From Apostichopus californicus (lineage: Eukaryota > Echinodermata > Holothuroidea > Aspidochirotida > Stichopodidae), in the NCBI GenBank assembly GCA_020650975.1, contig JAIPMN010001881.1, positions 1 through 25,311 on the forward strand: 25,311 nucleotides of DNA, written 5' to 3'. Every line of letters starts with the position of its first letter. Position 1 is the stretch's first letter. The notes under the pieces were generated by a model that did no database searches, had not been told where the DNA came from, and saw nothing but the letters and a program-made list of their open reading frames with translations. Made by a program: the position numbers and the translations under genes. Positions 1 through 10,909 of the stretch are shown here, piece by piece.

Positions 1-342
1 TATATATTAGTACAATAGACTTGAGGTTGATGATGAGGAGGCTATTGTAATTAATGATATCCGATATAATACCATGTACTAATGTGACGAAGTAAAAGTA
101 GGTGACGACGTTATGTCAGGGTATCGATGCCGGTGACCGCAATTTGCACAACTGTAGGGACCTGAAACATAATTCCATGGTACAACAGTGTTAAGTATAT
201 AATTAACAAATGGCTTCCTGCGAGGCAACCGGATACATTCAGGCATCGTGAGTTATAGCTACTTACAATGAAACAAATCCTGTCGACACTGTACAGGTAG
301 TGACAACTGTGAATTTATCTTACATTAGCAATTGACTGCCAT

Positions 343-399
343 GGGGCGGGGACGGATGGGTGGGGTCATAGGGCGGGGGAGGGGTGGGGTGGGCCCGGG
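343..399 (+). repeat. G-rich block with quadruplex potential
   Basis: Ten or so runs of three to five G are separated by one to six other bases, ending in GGGCCCGGG. Four or more closely spaced G-runs satisfy the usual G-quadruplex pattern on the + strand. It stands out sharply from the AT-rich surroundings. Confidence 0.7.
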
Positions 400-556
400 T
401 ATTTTCTTCCTGTCGACCCAGGGGACAGAGTCATGGAATTTAACACAGAAATAGTCTACAATTAACCCATGCAGCAAAACCAGGCGATATAACTCTATTA
501 CAGAATACGTTAAAAATCTTCTTTGGTTTATAATGTTATTTATAGCTATGGTCTAT

Positions 557-567
557 CCCCCCCCCCC
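557..567. repeat. Poly-C run (C11)
   Basis: Uninterrupted run of 11 C, one of twelve G or C runs of at least 10 in this AT-rich window. Confidence 0.9.
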
Positions 568-2746
568 AACCCATTTTTCTAAAGGTATGTTTCAGCCTAG
601 CTTAGTGGTTCTACAACGCAAGAGTAGAATTTATTACCCTTGTAGCGATATGCATTGCTTTCAACAACGAACCTTTTGGTCTCCTATAGGCTATATCGTC
701 ATACTGGTTAATGTACGCAAAAATTTAGAGCGTCCTAAGTAGGCTCCACAGACAAGATGCGAAAGGAAAAAAACTCATAACATCAAAAAAAAAAGAATGA
801 GGTCACTATTTGTTCTTAGCTGTCACCGGTCCTATTTTTTCTCAATAGTTTTGAATACTCCCGTTGGTACGCTGCGCCAGGAGCAATGCGTCTACCGTTA
901 CCTGGGCTGTCCACAGCCGTCCATTTTTAACGCTTTAGATAGATCTCTTCAGGGTGAAAATGAAAACAAAATTGCTTTGGTTTTTGAAGTGTCACGAACG
1001 AGGTCGAAAAGTCCAGCAAAAAAAGGCTAAATCGTGACCTAGGCCTAAATCTGAAGCAGCCCTCTTCTCCAGTTGAAGGGGTGATGTGTCTACCGTGGGA
1101 GCAACGCGGTAAAACATGAAAGATAAGTCAATCACCAAACAGGTGAATAGAGATCACTTTTGGTTTACCACTACCATCGCAAATTTACTCGGACAAGAAT
1201 TCAACAAAAACACACACAAAATACTTACAAATTCATTATAGTTTTTTTGGAATACACACGATCTATATATTGTTTCCAATACTATTACCTCAATCCATGA
1301 GAGAAAAAAAAACTTTATGGAAAACTTATTGCAAAATTTCCGATTTGCTGTTTGTATGATCAATATTAGTTGGTCGATGAACGTTTTATAGGGTGATGAA
1401 TCTGTTAGAAGATATAACCTTACTTGGATAAACTGTATACTAATTTTGAACACTTTACTTATCTCGGTACCTAACTTACCTAAGGAAACATGCCACATAT
1501 TAGTTGCAACAAACACAAACATATACTTCACTGCCTATAAGCATCAATATTTTACGCAATTTTAAACCGTGAATATTTTCTTCTTCTTTAAATAAGACAA
1601 AGAGTACATACATAAATTAGCTGCTTTAATTTAGATTTAAATAATGTTTTGACATAGGTCAAAAATTCGGCCCAATTTCTGAAAAAAAAGTGATAACAGT
1701 GTTTTCGTGCATAGGTTGTACGGTATTTCTATAATTTCAGCTATATCTTCTATGTAAAAGGGATAGGCCTATAGCAATTGTTTAAAATAAATTATCTGAT
1801 TTTCTTCGAAATCTACAATTTTTCTTATCCACTGCAGGCACATTATTCTTTCAAGCACGGGTTGCATACATAGTGATGAAGTAATAAATGTTGAGAACAT
1901 TGACAAATAAGCAAAATATTCCAAATGTATCAGATTTCAAAGACATCAGTCATGATGGCATTGAAGACCACCCACTATGCATGATCCACTTTCTGGAGTG
2001 TGGAAATGTCTAGCCTATTTTGATGATAGTTTACATTCAAATAACTACATATCTATAGGAGCGAGAGTATTGAGATGAGGTTTTCCACTAACATTGTCGA
2101 AGTAACATCAAAGCTTCTCTTTCATAGTCTGCCATAGAAATATCTCTCTAATTCATGTACATGGGAGAAGTCAAATATGCTAAGTTCTGATTTCATTAAA
2201 TATTTTCTCATTTAAAGGAGATACAAACTCAACCAAAAGCTGTATAACTTATAAAAATATTATTGTGCATTACGCAACGAATATTGACACGTGACGCAGC
2301 AGTAAGCTGAGACGAACCAATAGGATCCTTTCAGACGATAACCATGCATGATGACTATAGAAACGAAATGATGATTCATAAAAGAAGAGTTTACGCCGTG
2401 TATTGCTGAGAATAATGATCAACTAGATTTATTGACCTATGATAATTGGTGTCGAAAGGGCATCAAACGACTGATATTAGATTCGGAAAAGTCAATTTGG
2501 TTTGGGAAGGAAGGTAATTTGCCTAATGATAAACTTCATAAGTGACGTTTATGACATCCCTGCATAACACACAACAGGTATGCCTGAGGGTATATACACG
2601 TATACATGCTCGAGGCAGTATCCGATATGAACGGCTCGATTTGTAAGTACGGTTTCATCACCAGCCAGCCTTCAATCTCTTGTGGTAAAGCTTTCGTACA
2701 CTACACACATGTTGTCTAATGTGTGATTATAAACTTTCACCAAAAT

Positions 2747-2782
2747 GACACACAAACAGACACGCAAACAGACACACACACA
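2747..2782 (+). repeat. 12-bp tandem repeat, three copies
   Basis: Three consecutive 12-mers of the form GACACNCAAACA (2747-2758, 2759-2770, 2771-2782). The last has decayed toward a plain CA repeat. It is a short minisatellite with no coding meaning seen. Confidence 0.85.
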
Positions 2783-3238
2783 TACATATAGAAAAGAAGA
2801 TATGTCTCTCTAAAATCAGTGGAGCTTCTTAAAAACGGATGAGGGACAGGCTGAGGATACACAGCCTACAAATACATATATTATTTTGCTAATTAACCTG
2901 GTTAAAGAAATTGACATCAGTCTCGGTTATTAACGAGTGGTATATACTATGGGCCGGCCTGTTTTATTATGCGAACATTTGGTTGGCACATGATGATGTA
3001 TAGTGGTACCAGGGCGAATCTATTGTTTTAAGGTGAATCCCAAACCGCTTCTCCGCGGGGTAGAGAAAACCATTGTAGAACATGATTAAATCCCGTGGGA
3101 ATATTTTCATTTCATGTCTTTCATTAAAATTTATCTTTCTTTCATTTGGAAGCTCACATTGGAAATAAAAGATGAGGATGGTGGATAACAGGAAGTGCGC
3201 CGTCCTCAGACGATGGGTATGGGAATATCCAATGGAGA

Positions 3239-3250
3239 GGGGGGGGGGGG
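3239..3250. repeat. Poly-G run (G12)
   Basis: Uninterrupted run of 12 G. On the minus strand it contributes a proline stretch to a spurious open frame. Confidence 0.9.
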
Positions 3251-4512
3251 TTGCAAGGGGGATGTAGAGGGTCAGAGGAAGCACGTGAGACAATATTTGA
3301 ATTACTCAATTGTTTTACTAGAATCACTGCAGGGCTATAATTGACGGTGGAGGTACCAATTTCAACCCAATCTGATGCGATTGTGTATTCTCTTCCAATA
3401 GCTTCTTTTCTTCCCCAGTTTTCTATTTCAAACGAGCTTGTAAATTCAACTTTTCTTTTTACGTCACATAGGGCCCTATAGCACCATTTTCATTTAAGGG
3501 GAAGTCAAATCGCCCATGGATACAAAGATTACATTTTTTAAGTAATTGTTTATTATTTTGTTAGCCCACTTGTGCACCAAAAATAACATTTACAGAAGTA
3601 GGGGGGAAAAAATCTCATAATTTACTTGATTAAAGTTTGTGTTGGTTCAGTGTCAGTCACGGACGGTAACAGTTACCAGCCACTGTGACAGTTCGAAGCC
3701 ATGGGAATCCACTGGAAAAGGTAACCGCATAATGAATAAATACGACCCTGTTAAAATTAGAAACAAATTTCTCGTGACTGAAAGCTTGCTGGGTAAGCAC
3801 AGTGTGCGCAGTGAAGGTTTGTGGCTATAAGACCATGTTTGTTGGTCTTAATTTATATCAAATTTCAATGTTAACGGTATACTACCTGATAAGTAGATAA
3901 AAAAATAAGAGAAATAATAATGAATAAAACATTATCTCAGACCTTGATTTTTCTCGTGGTTTTGATTAATTTATCAACTCTAGCAAGATAATCGATAAGC
4001 TTGTCATAATTGTTGTTCTTATATACGTATCGATCAAGGCCTTCACAAATTTCGTGGCCGACTGTTTTGTTAGAATATTCCCATATGGTTACAGTCTCAC
4101 TGTAAGGGGACTGGGGTTGATAGTGGATGATCTAGTTGTTGGATTTAAACGTGTGCATGAAGGCTTAATATTGGGTGACATTTCTAAGGAATAAAAATTA
4201 TATCAATTTAAAGGAAATTCTGCCTGTTAGCCAGACACAAGATGAAATTTTCCAAAATGACTAATCGTTCTATTAATTTCTAATTAAGGTCAAACTTTAA
4301 ATTCTAAATGTCTAGCAATCCTTGCAAGGTGACTATAGAGGAACGGTGCATAGCTTTAAAGTCTTCCATTTAATATGCATTATACAATATATACAATATA
4401 CAAAATACAATCCATTTAAAATATGTTAAATATCCATTTTCGTATTTCCCTTTATCCAGAGTAGCCTACATATTCATTGCAAAGTGATACGAGCGTATTT
4501 CTAAATATTATG

Positions 4513-4528
4513 AATATTCATGAATATT
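4513..4528. repeat. 16-bp perfect palindrome in AT-rich DNA
   Basis: AATATTCATGAATATT is its own reverse complement and overlaps the 12-bp palindrome ATGAATATTCAT. The TGAATATT word recurs with a 10-bp period here. A dimeric homeodomain or POU factor could bind, but in AT-rich DNA chance is also possible. Confidence 0.7.
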
Positions 4529-5415
4529 TATGTTATATTATTACATGTATAATTAAGTACCATTGTTCTTAAAATTGGCTATTGAGCCATACTCATATAT
4601 CCCTGCATGTCGTTCAACGAATTTATGATGCAATTGCGCAATTAATATATCCAAAAAAACACAAAATCATGTAAAACGCGTTTACTGCACGCATATACTA
4701 CTTATAACTAACTGACAAATAAAACACCAGTTGATTTTTGACCTTGACGAAAAACGAGACGATTTGTTTCTCAAGTTGAAAGCTCATTTTACTTAAAATA
4801 TTCGATAATATGATGAAACAAAATTCGTATAGTTTAAGGGAAAAACATGTCATATATGCAAATATACAATATGCATAACTCTGCATGGTCACTCTCCCAG
4901 AATCGCACTATAAGGAAAATTAAAAAATAAATATTGTATGGGAAACACTTCTTCAGGGACTTGCAAACGTAAGAAAAAGTTCATTACAGTGCCATTGAGC
5001 GACGGAAAATGTATATATACGGTATTTGATACGCGGTAAAAATATAACACGCTCATTATAGGTTGTGTCGTAATTTGGTCGTAACTCACGTAAATCCCTT
5101 TAGTTATAAATAAAGGTACATATTTTATCCACTTATGCAAGAATAATGTATTAATTTGCTTCAGAAGGATTCGGCATTCCTATATATATACAGACGGGAC
5201 CAGAAACCGTTACAGTTTGAAGTGTGATATGCCTTCTCCATAAACTGACTGTAACCAAAAATTTTAAGGAGCTTCAATCGACACTTGATGCCTTCGGTTC
5301 TGTATCAAACTTTTGAACCCTCGCGGTATATAACACCTTTAATTGATTTAACTTTGTAGCCCAAGCTATATAGCTGCCCACAGCCGTCTCGGTAGAATCC
5401 TACACGCGACACAGT

Positions 5416-5425
5416 ATTGGCCAAT
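5416..5425. promoter_or_regulatory. Palindromic CCAAT box (ATTGGCCAAT)
   Basis: ATTGGCCAAT reads as a CCAAT box on both strands. CCAAT boxes are bound by NF-Y, typically 60-200 bp upstream of a start site. It lies about 150 bp upstream of a TATA-like element (5571-5580), in a block less AT-rich than its surroundings, and upstream of the first twist exon. This fits a core-promoter role, but the function is inferred. Confidence 0.4.
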
Positions 5426-5462
5426 CGCTCTTGAAGAGACAGGCAGTCTCGTTTGCCAAACA

Positions 5463-5477
5463 CACCTGGAGTTTCCC
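5463..5477. promoter_or_regulatory. E-box CACCTG fused to a kappaB-type site
   Basis: CACCTG at 5463-5468 is the E-box form preferred by Snail/E-protein factors. It shares its last G with GGAGTTTCCC at 5468-5477. The reverse complement, GGGAAACTCC, fits the classical Rel/NF-kappaB consensus GGGRNNYYCC in full. In flies the Rel protein Dorsal activates twist, and NF-kappaB is reported upstream of vertebrate Twist, so a kappaB site near a twist promoter is suggestive. Only the sequence match is seen. Confidence 0.35.
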
Positions 5478-5570
5478 CCCTTCGTGATCAGCGGTCTTTT
5501 AAATTTCATTTACTAGCGTAGAGCTCACCAAGGGAAGCAGATTTATTTCTCTCTCACTCTCACTACATTT

Positions 5571-5580
5571 TATATTTAAA
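5571..5580 (+). promoter_or_regulatory. Possible TATA-like element
   Basis: TATATTTAAA, followed by TAAAG, lies between a pyrimidine-rich stretch (CTCTCTCACTCTCACT) and the putative 5' untranslated exon. It is not a perfect TATAWAWR match and such words are common in this DNA. The support comes from its position downstream of the CCAAT and kappaB sites. Confidence 0.2.
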
Positions 5581-5599
5581 TAAAGTTGACGCAGGATTA

Positions 5600-5788
5600 C
5601 TGAGGGATAATCCAACCTTTGTTCTTTTTTGCCGTTGCTTTACTCAGACAGTTTTATCGCGGGAGATTTTACAATTTTTTGTTAAATTGAACTAAGCTTT
5701 GTCAAGACGTCTAAAACTTTGGTGGAGATTTCTTTAACAATTATTTTCTCGTCGGCAAGAAATGTGGATAATAGTTTAACATCCTCAG
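5600..5788 (+). other. Possible 5' untranslated exon of twist (approximate start)
   Basis: The coding exon at 6255 begins directly behind a good splice acceptor, so a leader exon should lie upstream. The nearest reasonable donor is CAG|GTATAT at 5788/5789. If used, the mRNA would read ...CATCCTCAG then ATG, with an in-frame TAA at 5777-5779, making the ATG at 6255 the first in its frame. The start coordinate is only a guess placed about 20-30 bases after the TATA-like element. The donor is moderate and other leader exons farther upstream or outside the window are possible. Confidence 0.2.
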
Positions 5789-6254
5789 GTATATATGTAC
5801 ATATATAGAGACAGTTATACTCTAGGACATATTAATTTTTTCTTTCTTCTTCTATCTTTCCGAAATATCTCTCCCTTGTGAATTGTGCTCTTTACATAAT
5901 TATGTTCAACACCTTATCTTCACAATATTGTTGGACATTAATGTTCTCAAATTCAAATTCAAATTTTAATCGCAAAACCCTTCATATAACTTCGGTTATC
6001 TGTTTTTCAGTTCTTCGCATTGGTTATAAATATTCAGTATTTATTTCACAAAAAAATAAAAGAAGATTCTTTGATTTATTGTCATTTATCAACGTCTAAA
6101 AAGGAACGACTTATAACTATATAAGTATGGCCACATATAAAAATATAAAAATAAAAATATTTAGGAAATTAATATTTTTTTGAATGTAATAACGCTTAAA
6201 GCATTTGTTTGATTTTAATCGCCTAATGTTTTTTGCATTTTGCTTTTTTTCCAG
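5789..6254 (+). other. Possible first intron (466 bp) with strong 3' end
   Basis: The 3' end is well formed: branch-point candidate CTAAT at 6223-6227, about 28 bases before the AG, then a T-rich tract and TTTTTTTTCCAG at 6243-6254. The 5' end depends on the moderate donor at 5789-5790. The acceptor is more certain than the donor. Confidence 0.3.
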
Positions 6255-6411
6255 ATGACGTTTGCTCTGGCAGTAACTGTGGATCTTCAGTCGCCTTCTG
6301 AGGTTGATAGGGGGATGGAAATCGACCGACACCCTTACAACAATGACGTCAGTGACTGGGACATGAGAACAACAACAACAGTTAACGAGCCGAACTCCAC
6401 GTACCCTCCAT
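6255..6411 (+). CDS. twist: Twist upstream coding exon (N-terminal 52 residues plus 1 base)
   Basis: A 157-base exon runs from the acceptor AG at 6253-6254 to the donor T|GTAAGTAT at 6411/6412. It starts exactly with ATG and encodes 52 codons plus one base: an acidic, polar, probably disordered segment with DRGMEIDRHPYNNDVSDWD, then a Thr run (MRTTTT) and a Pro end. It ends in phase 1; the last T joins GT at 24116-24117 to make a Cys codon and continues in the bHLH reading frame of the main exon. A second in-frame ATG at 6315 (residue 21) has a better Kozak context (GGGATGG) than the first. I know of no domain in this segment. The link to twist rests on matching phase, strong splice signals, strand, and lack of any other partner exon. 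Alternatives are an exon of another transcript or a decoy. Confidence 0.6.
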
Positions 6412-6479
6412 GTAAGTATATCAAATATACTATAAACATAACCTGCAGTATCTAATTCTGAGAACATTCACATGATATA

Positions 6480-7910
6480 GCACAAAGTTTAGTCATTTTC
6501 TTATCCCCTACCCACCCCTCCCCCACCTACCCCATCCCTTCATTTTCTGTCCCGAAACTTTGTCTGCGTTTCTTTCTTTGTTACAATTTATTTGGTAATA
6601 AATTTGCCCAATCACTAGGCTCGAACGCTTTAGAATTGTGTGTTAGAGTGTGATGATAAATATATAGGCCAAGGAAATCTACAAAATCGTCGAATTTGTT
6701 TCACACTTTCCAAAGTCGATTTGCACGCATAATCTTACACATTAAAAAGTATTAGTGTATTGGTACCAAAATTATATAACGAGAGATTTTGTGAACTAAT
6801 ATCATTCTTCGAGGACATTTTTGAGTGGTAAAATATTTATGAAGGTAAGAAAACCAAATGGTGATATTAACAAGAAAGAATATGTTCCATACCGGTTTGT
6901 TAAAATATAAATTAAAGCTACGCACAATTTAGAAGGTGGAAGGATGTAACGTATATTATAGAGATATCATATACAATGTACATGCTCTGCTGGTAATTTA
7001 TAACGGATAGGTCTTCATGGCACGAAGGAACTACGTATGAGGTGGTTCACAACATTGATTTCCTTCATTGTAAGGTCAACGGCATTTTTTCAGCAAATAT
7101 GCTAGAAAAGGTTAAAATTGGTCACCAGTAATCAAATGTTAAGCTATTTTTTTTCTAATGGAATATTACTCTCAGAACAATGCTAAGCCACTGGTACATG
7201 TTTAAGATCTGATTGGACTCTCAACAGTGCATTTATAACTTGTCTGAAAGAAGAATAAAAAACTGTCTTAAAAGTTAAAGTCTTCAGTCGCGTATATAGA
7301 CACACTCTCATATGCTTTTCCTATTTTAGCAGTTTCTAGCATGCATAAATTTTAAGTGGTCATAAATGTCTCGAAACTGTAAGAATAATCATATAGAGCT
7401 GTTATATGTGGATTTCCATTGTCATACTGCGATACTTTCAGTAAACCAATCAAGACATGGGTGGTACACAGACAAAAAGGGAGCCATTGTCATTTATACT
7501 CTCTTAAACCTGTTGGAGAGATATTGCCACCCGGATGAAAACCTTTCTCCAACTCGGGTTAGGTCTATCATTTTACTCATTCGTGTCATGGTTTGTTACC
7601 TATACGTGGTAGCATTGTTTACCCAACATTCTGAATAGTTGGTATTTAATGGGGAAAATGTCTATGAGAATGTATAAATTATAATAACATATTTAATAGT
7701 CATTTTAAAATAGCAGTCTATAGGGAAATAACATAAACCTTTTCAATTTCCTTTTTTTGAACTATTTAAAGTTTTTATTCCTCACAAATTCCTTACATAG
7801 TTTGTTTTATAGAACGAATTGTGGTAAACAAAGCAATTGTTCTTATTTATAGGTTACTTGCACTGACTTTGCTTTGAAATAAAAATTTGATTCAAGAAAT
7901 TTAAAAAAAA
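6480..7910. other. Intron segment, no feature recognised
   Basis: AT-rich sequence without recognisable repeats. It contains an ATG-initiated 90-codon frame at 7366-7638 whose predicted peptide has hydrophobic stretches (IILLIRVMVCYLYVVALF) but no known motif, a weak start context and no splice or promoter support. I treat that frame as chance. A short pyrimidine-rich patch lies at 6503-6540. Confidence 0.5.
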
Positions 7911-7912
7911 AT

Positions 7913-7946
7913 GGAAATATGGAAATATAGAAAATATAGAAATTAT
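7913..7946 (+). repeat. Short A-rich tandem repeat (8-9 bp unit)
   Basis: Four imperfect copies of GGAAATAT/AGAAAATAT in a row. Low-complexity DNA. Confidence 0.6.
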
Positions 7947-8479
7947 ATAAAAGGATTATCAGTAAGAATTATAGCGCGTCAAAATTTGTGATCAATTTTT
8001 GACGTGAAATATAGCAAATATGAGCAAAGATTAATTAAATACTTAATTGAAAGGATCATTTATCGCGAGATACAGCGATTAGATGTAATTAATGACTATT
8101 ACAGTATAACTTTTTAAAAGTTTGAAATTTGTTTGTGTGGTCATCTCCGAGTTTGTAATGGCCTACGCGGTAAAACCTGTTTTGTTTTTTGCCCAAAATT
8201 ATTGTCTAATGACAGAAACGTTTATGCGTCATTTAAATCATATTTATACCATCATATGAGGTGATATATGCAGCAGTTTACAATCTTTCCCTCAAAACCT
8301 AACAGTAAAAATCCTTTTCATTTAAGAAAAAATGATTTAACTTTCTTGATAGTGTTTCCCACCTTATTCAGAGTTTCATCCATATAATGCACACAGGCCT
8401 GCTTACTATTAATGATAGTTAATGTTCTCATGTATTAATTTTCGCATATTAATTTTTAACATGTAGTAAAATTAAACCA

Positions 8480-8497
8480 CCCCCCCCCCAAAAAAAA
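8480..8497. repeat. Compound homopolymer C10A8, copy 1
   Basis: Ten C directly followed by eight A. The identical 18-mer occurs at 18155 and 19991. Flanks differ between copies, although this copy and the second are both preceded by CCAC. Confidence 0.9.
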
Positions 8498-8685
8498 TCT
8501 AAACCTTGGTAATAGTATACCTTCCTCAAGTCCCGGCTATTCCATTTCATTTTATTAATCTAAAGACAAAAGAGGAGCGCTTAATAAGACAATTAAATAT
8601 CTCCTTATGGACTAAAAGAAAAGATTGTGTATATGGAACATGAAAACTGTCAGTAGTAAGTTCTGGGAACTTTTGCATGATACCA

Positions 8686-8752
8686 CTCCCCTACCTTCCC
8701 TCCCTCCTTCCCCTCACTCCCCTCCCTCCCCTCCCTCCCCTCCCTCCCTTCT
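8686..8752. repeat. Polypyrimidine CT-rich tract with 9-bp units
   Basis: An almost pure C/T stretch with two stray A. It includes three exact CCCCTCCCT units at 8719-8745. The minus strand is a polypurine with many GGG/GGGG runs, so quadruplex or triplex (H-DNA) structure is possible. Confidence 0.85.
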
Positions 8753-8759
8753 GTAAATA

Positions 8760-9265
8760 ACGAGAGAGAAAAAACAACCCCAGCAAGACAGATGTTAAAG
8801 CCACTATGATTTGGAAAGAATAGGGTTAGGATAAATTCCTTTTTTAGAGTCCCAGAGAGGATCCATCTTCAAACAACAACCCAGGAAGTATGAATTCTAG
8901 AATCTTTACTCTCACTCCTCAAAAGCTTTCACTGTGTATGGATAGTCACTCACAACGAGGCAAGTTTCCTTTTATCTTGTCAATGTTTGCCAGTTATCTC
9001 AATAAACACTACTTAAGTATACATTTGCGTTGGGAGAAGTATTGTCTTTATAAATGTTCTGGTTGCAATCCCCATTAACGAGAGGTATCGCTAACCAGTC
9101 CCCAATGGGGTGTCTCAATTTAATTTAATTGAAAAAAAATGATCTTTCTGGGAATTCTATTTATAGACTGACCTGTACGTTTGAAGTTCCTGCTACCTTG
9201 CGTTTAGAGTTAGAGTTAGTTTAGTCAGAACACTGATATGTATGTATATCTATATATACATACCC
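8760..9265. other. Intron segment, no feature recognised
   Basis: Unremarkable AT-rich sequence. A short open frame at 8890-9078 (62 codons) shows no motif and is treated as chance. A small GTTAGAGTTAG duplication lies near 9205-9219. Confidence 0.5.
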
Positions 9266-9267
9266 TA

Positions 9268-9313
9268 CGCCCTGATACGCCTCCAGATTGAGCCCTCTTC
9301 CGACGCCCCTGCA
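9268..9313 (-). mobile_element. Possible 3'-terminal fragment of a dispersed element
   Basis: TTGAGCCCTCTTCCGACG followed by CCCCTGCAC (9287-9313) resembles the right end of the element at 13924-14277, which reads TTGAGACCTCTCCCATGC then ACCGCCTCTGCC. The shared TTGAG, CCTCT, CC and CGCC blocks sit in the same order. GGGGCGTCGGAA-type ends (as read on the minus strand) are, in my recollection, common at the borders of marine-invertebrate dispersed repeats. This is a fragment only, and strand is assigned from that reading. Confidence 0.3.
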
Positions 9314-9419
9314 CCATTGTCATGGAGATATCATGAAGACATCCGTGGATAAGCAAAATCTGTTCAGTGAAGGAGACTGTTAATGTTTTGATGTTCCCTA
9401 ACACTAGTATAAGAAGCAA

Positions 9420-10160
9420 ACTACTTGAGCAAGTCTAAACATGTCATCACAAAATTAACACCACTACATTACTTGAATTATTAAAATTATTTTCTTAACC
9501 ATTGATTTGTCTAGGTTCTTCGATAACTGAATTTGATGTAACAGCAGTGTTACTGCCACAGCAAACATAGATTAGCCTATACTGAAAAACATCAGCAAAG
9601 AGAGACTAAAATAGTTCTTACTGGCGCACATGCAATGACATCACAAAGTATTAAAATGACATCCTGCTGAAATAATTTTTACATTTTTGTTAGCTCCAAA
9701 ACATAGCCAATGTTTTTTCTTTTAGATCATAAACATTAAAATTGAAGACAGTTTAGCTGTTTGGGTTTATGATGTTACCTTTAAGGCCATCAAGAGACTT
9801 TGAAATTCTTGAATCAAGAATGAACTCGTGTTTGCCACGATCTGACATACTGAAATATCAACCTGTCACCAATCCATAAGTTGATGTTCATATTAATTTA
9901 CATAACCATGAAGATATATTACTTTAAACACATGTTCAACGTACGAGATACGCATTTCTGGCTATTCTGGTACACCCAGGCTACTTATTTCGCGCATCAC
10001 ATACAGCAGTTATCCCTAGAGTGACGCACAGCAATACTTCTGCTTCCATGGGAGTTATAAGACTTAATTGTTTTCTGAAGCGCTACCCTTCTTCAGGTGA
10101 TAACTAGCCATATATCACGTGACATCTTTACGCTCGTGTATAATCTACATGATGTACGTG
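9420..10160. other. Intron segment, no gene recognised
   Basis: AT-rich sequence. The only word worth naming is TCACGTGA at 10115-10122, a palindromic E-box of the USF/MITF/TFE type, which may be chance. Confidence 0.5.
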
Positions 10161-10167
10161 CAAAAAT

Positions 10168-10185
10168 AAGAAGAAGAAGAAGACG
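10168..10185 (+). repeat. AAG microsatellite
   Basis: Run of AAG units inside a longer purine-rich patch. Confidence 0.8.
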
Positions 10186-10875
10186 AAAAAACAAAGGCCT
10201 TTAAATCAATATTAATGCACTTTTTTTTGTAACTTTTCATATGTGACAATACTGCGATGGTTGATATGAAACTTAACTTTTTAATCCAACGAACTTTATT
10301 CAACCTTTTAGAACATGAAATATTTCATTTTTTTTCTTAAGCTGATACGTATTTACCAGGAGCAAACTAAATATGGTAGTCCTGTAAGATATTATACGGC
10401 ACAGTGTATCCACGCGTATCGTTCATCGAGTTTAGGACATTGCGTCACAATAGCTCTCACCTTTTTTTCAGTGGAGTTCATGTGTATAGACTACCACATA
10501 TGACCGGAAGGGCGGAAGGGGTGGTAATGGTGAGGGTGAGGGCATGTCAAAGATAATAGAAATAGCAATTCCTGAAACGATTGTTGCCTGGCTTTTCTCT
10601 CTCAAGTACAATGTATCATCTTGGCATAATATCATTGTATTTGATGTTTTTGTTTTTGCGCTGCGATATTTCAAAACTTGTTATTTTGGGAAAGTTCCAT
10701 AAACTTAAAGTCACTTATTTCCAGATCAAATTCCTAGCGTATATTTGGAGTTAAGTTGATGGGATATAATATCCTTCAATAATCTTGTAATTCGGGATCC
10801 TTTGATCCTAATACTCCGTCAATATGATATGATACAGTTGTTCGACCTCACATCAGGATAGAGTAGGCCAGAAAA

Positions 10876-10905
10876 ACAGAACAGAACAGAAGAAGAAGAA
10901 GAAAA
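10876..10905 (+). repeat. ACAGA/AGA purine-rich microsatellite
   Basis: Three ACAGA-type units followed by about five AGA units and an A run. Confidence 0.75.
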
Positions 10906-10909
10906 ATAA

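Larger units (their letters stand above)
1..5390. other. 5' flanking region, no gene recognised
   Basis: This stretch is AT-rich, broken by stops in all frames, and holds only short open frames that match no family I know. The longest are on the minus strand at 1154-1531 and 2967-3293; neither has recognisable motifs, and the second is partly made by a poly-G run. Visible structure is limited to a G-rich block (343-399), C and G homopolymers (557-567, 3239-3250), a 12-bp tandem repeat (2747-2782) and a 16-bp palindrome (4513-4528). It is probably the upstream intergenic region of the twist gene and may contain distal enhancers, but none can be shown from sequence alone. Confidence 0.6.

Noticed and set aside
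1154..1531. 125-codon minus-strand open frame
   Set aside because: Phe/Ile/Leu-rich peptide typical of translated AT-rich DNA, with no family resemblance.
2967..3293. 108-codon minus-strand open frame
   Set aside because: Part of it is made by a poly-G run, no motif is seen and there is no exon support.
6117..6467. 116-codon minus-strand open frame
   Set aside because: It overlaps the twist upstream exon on the other strand and has no features of its own, so it is a shadow frame.
7366..7638. ATG-initiated 90-codon open frame on the + strand
   Set aside because: The start context is weak, there is no recognisable domain, splice pattern or promoter, and the length is within what chance gives in a 25-kb window.
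1098..8176. ACGCGGTAAAA occurring three times (near 1105, 5032 and 8166)
   Set aside because: Flanks do not align beyond the 11-mer, and a few such repeats are expected by chance in this much AT-rich DNA.
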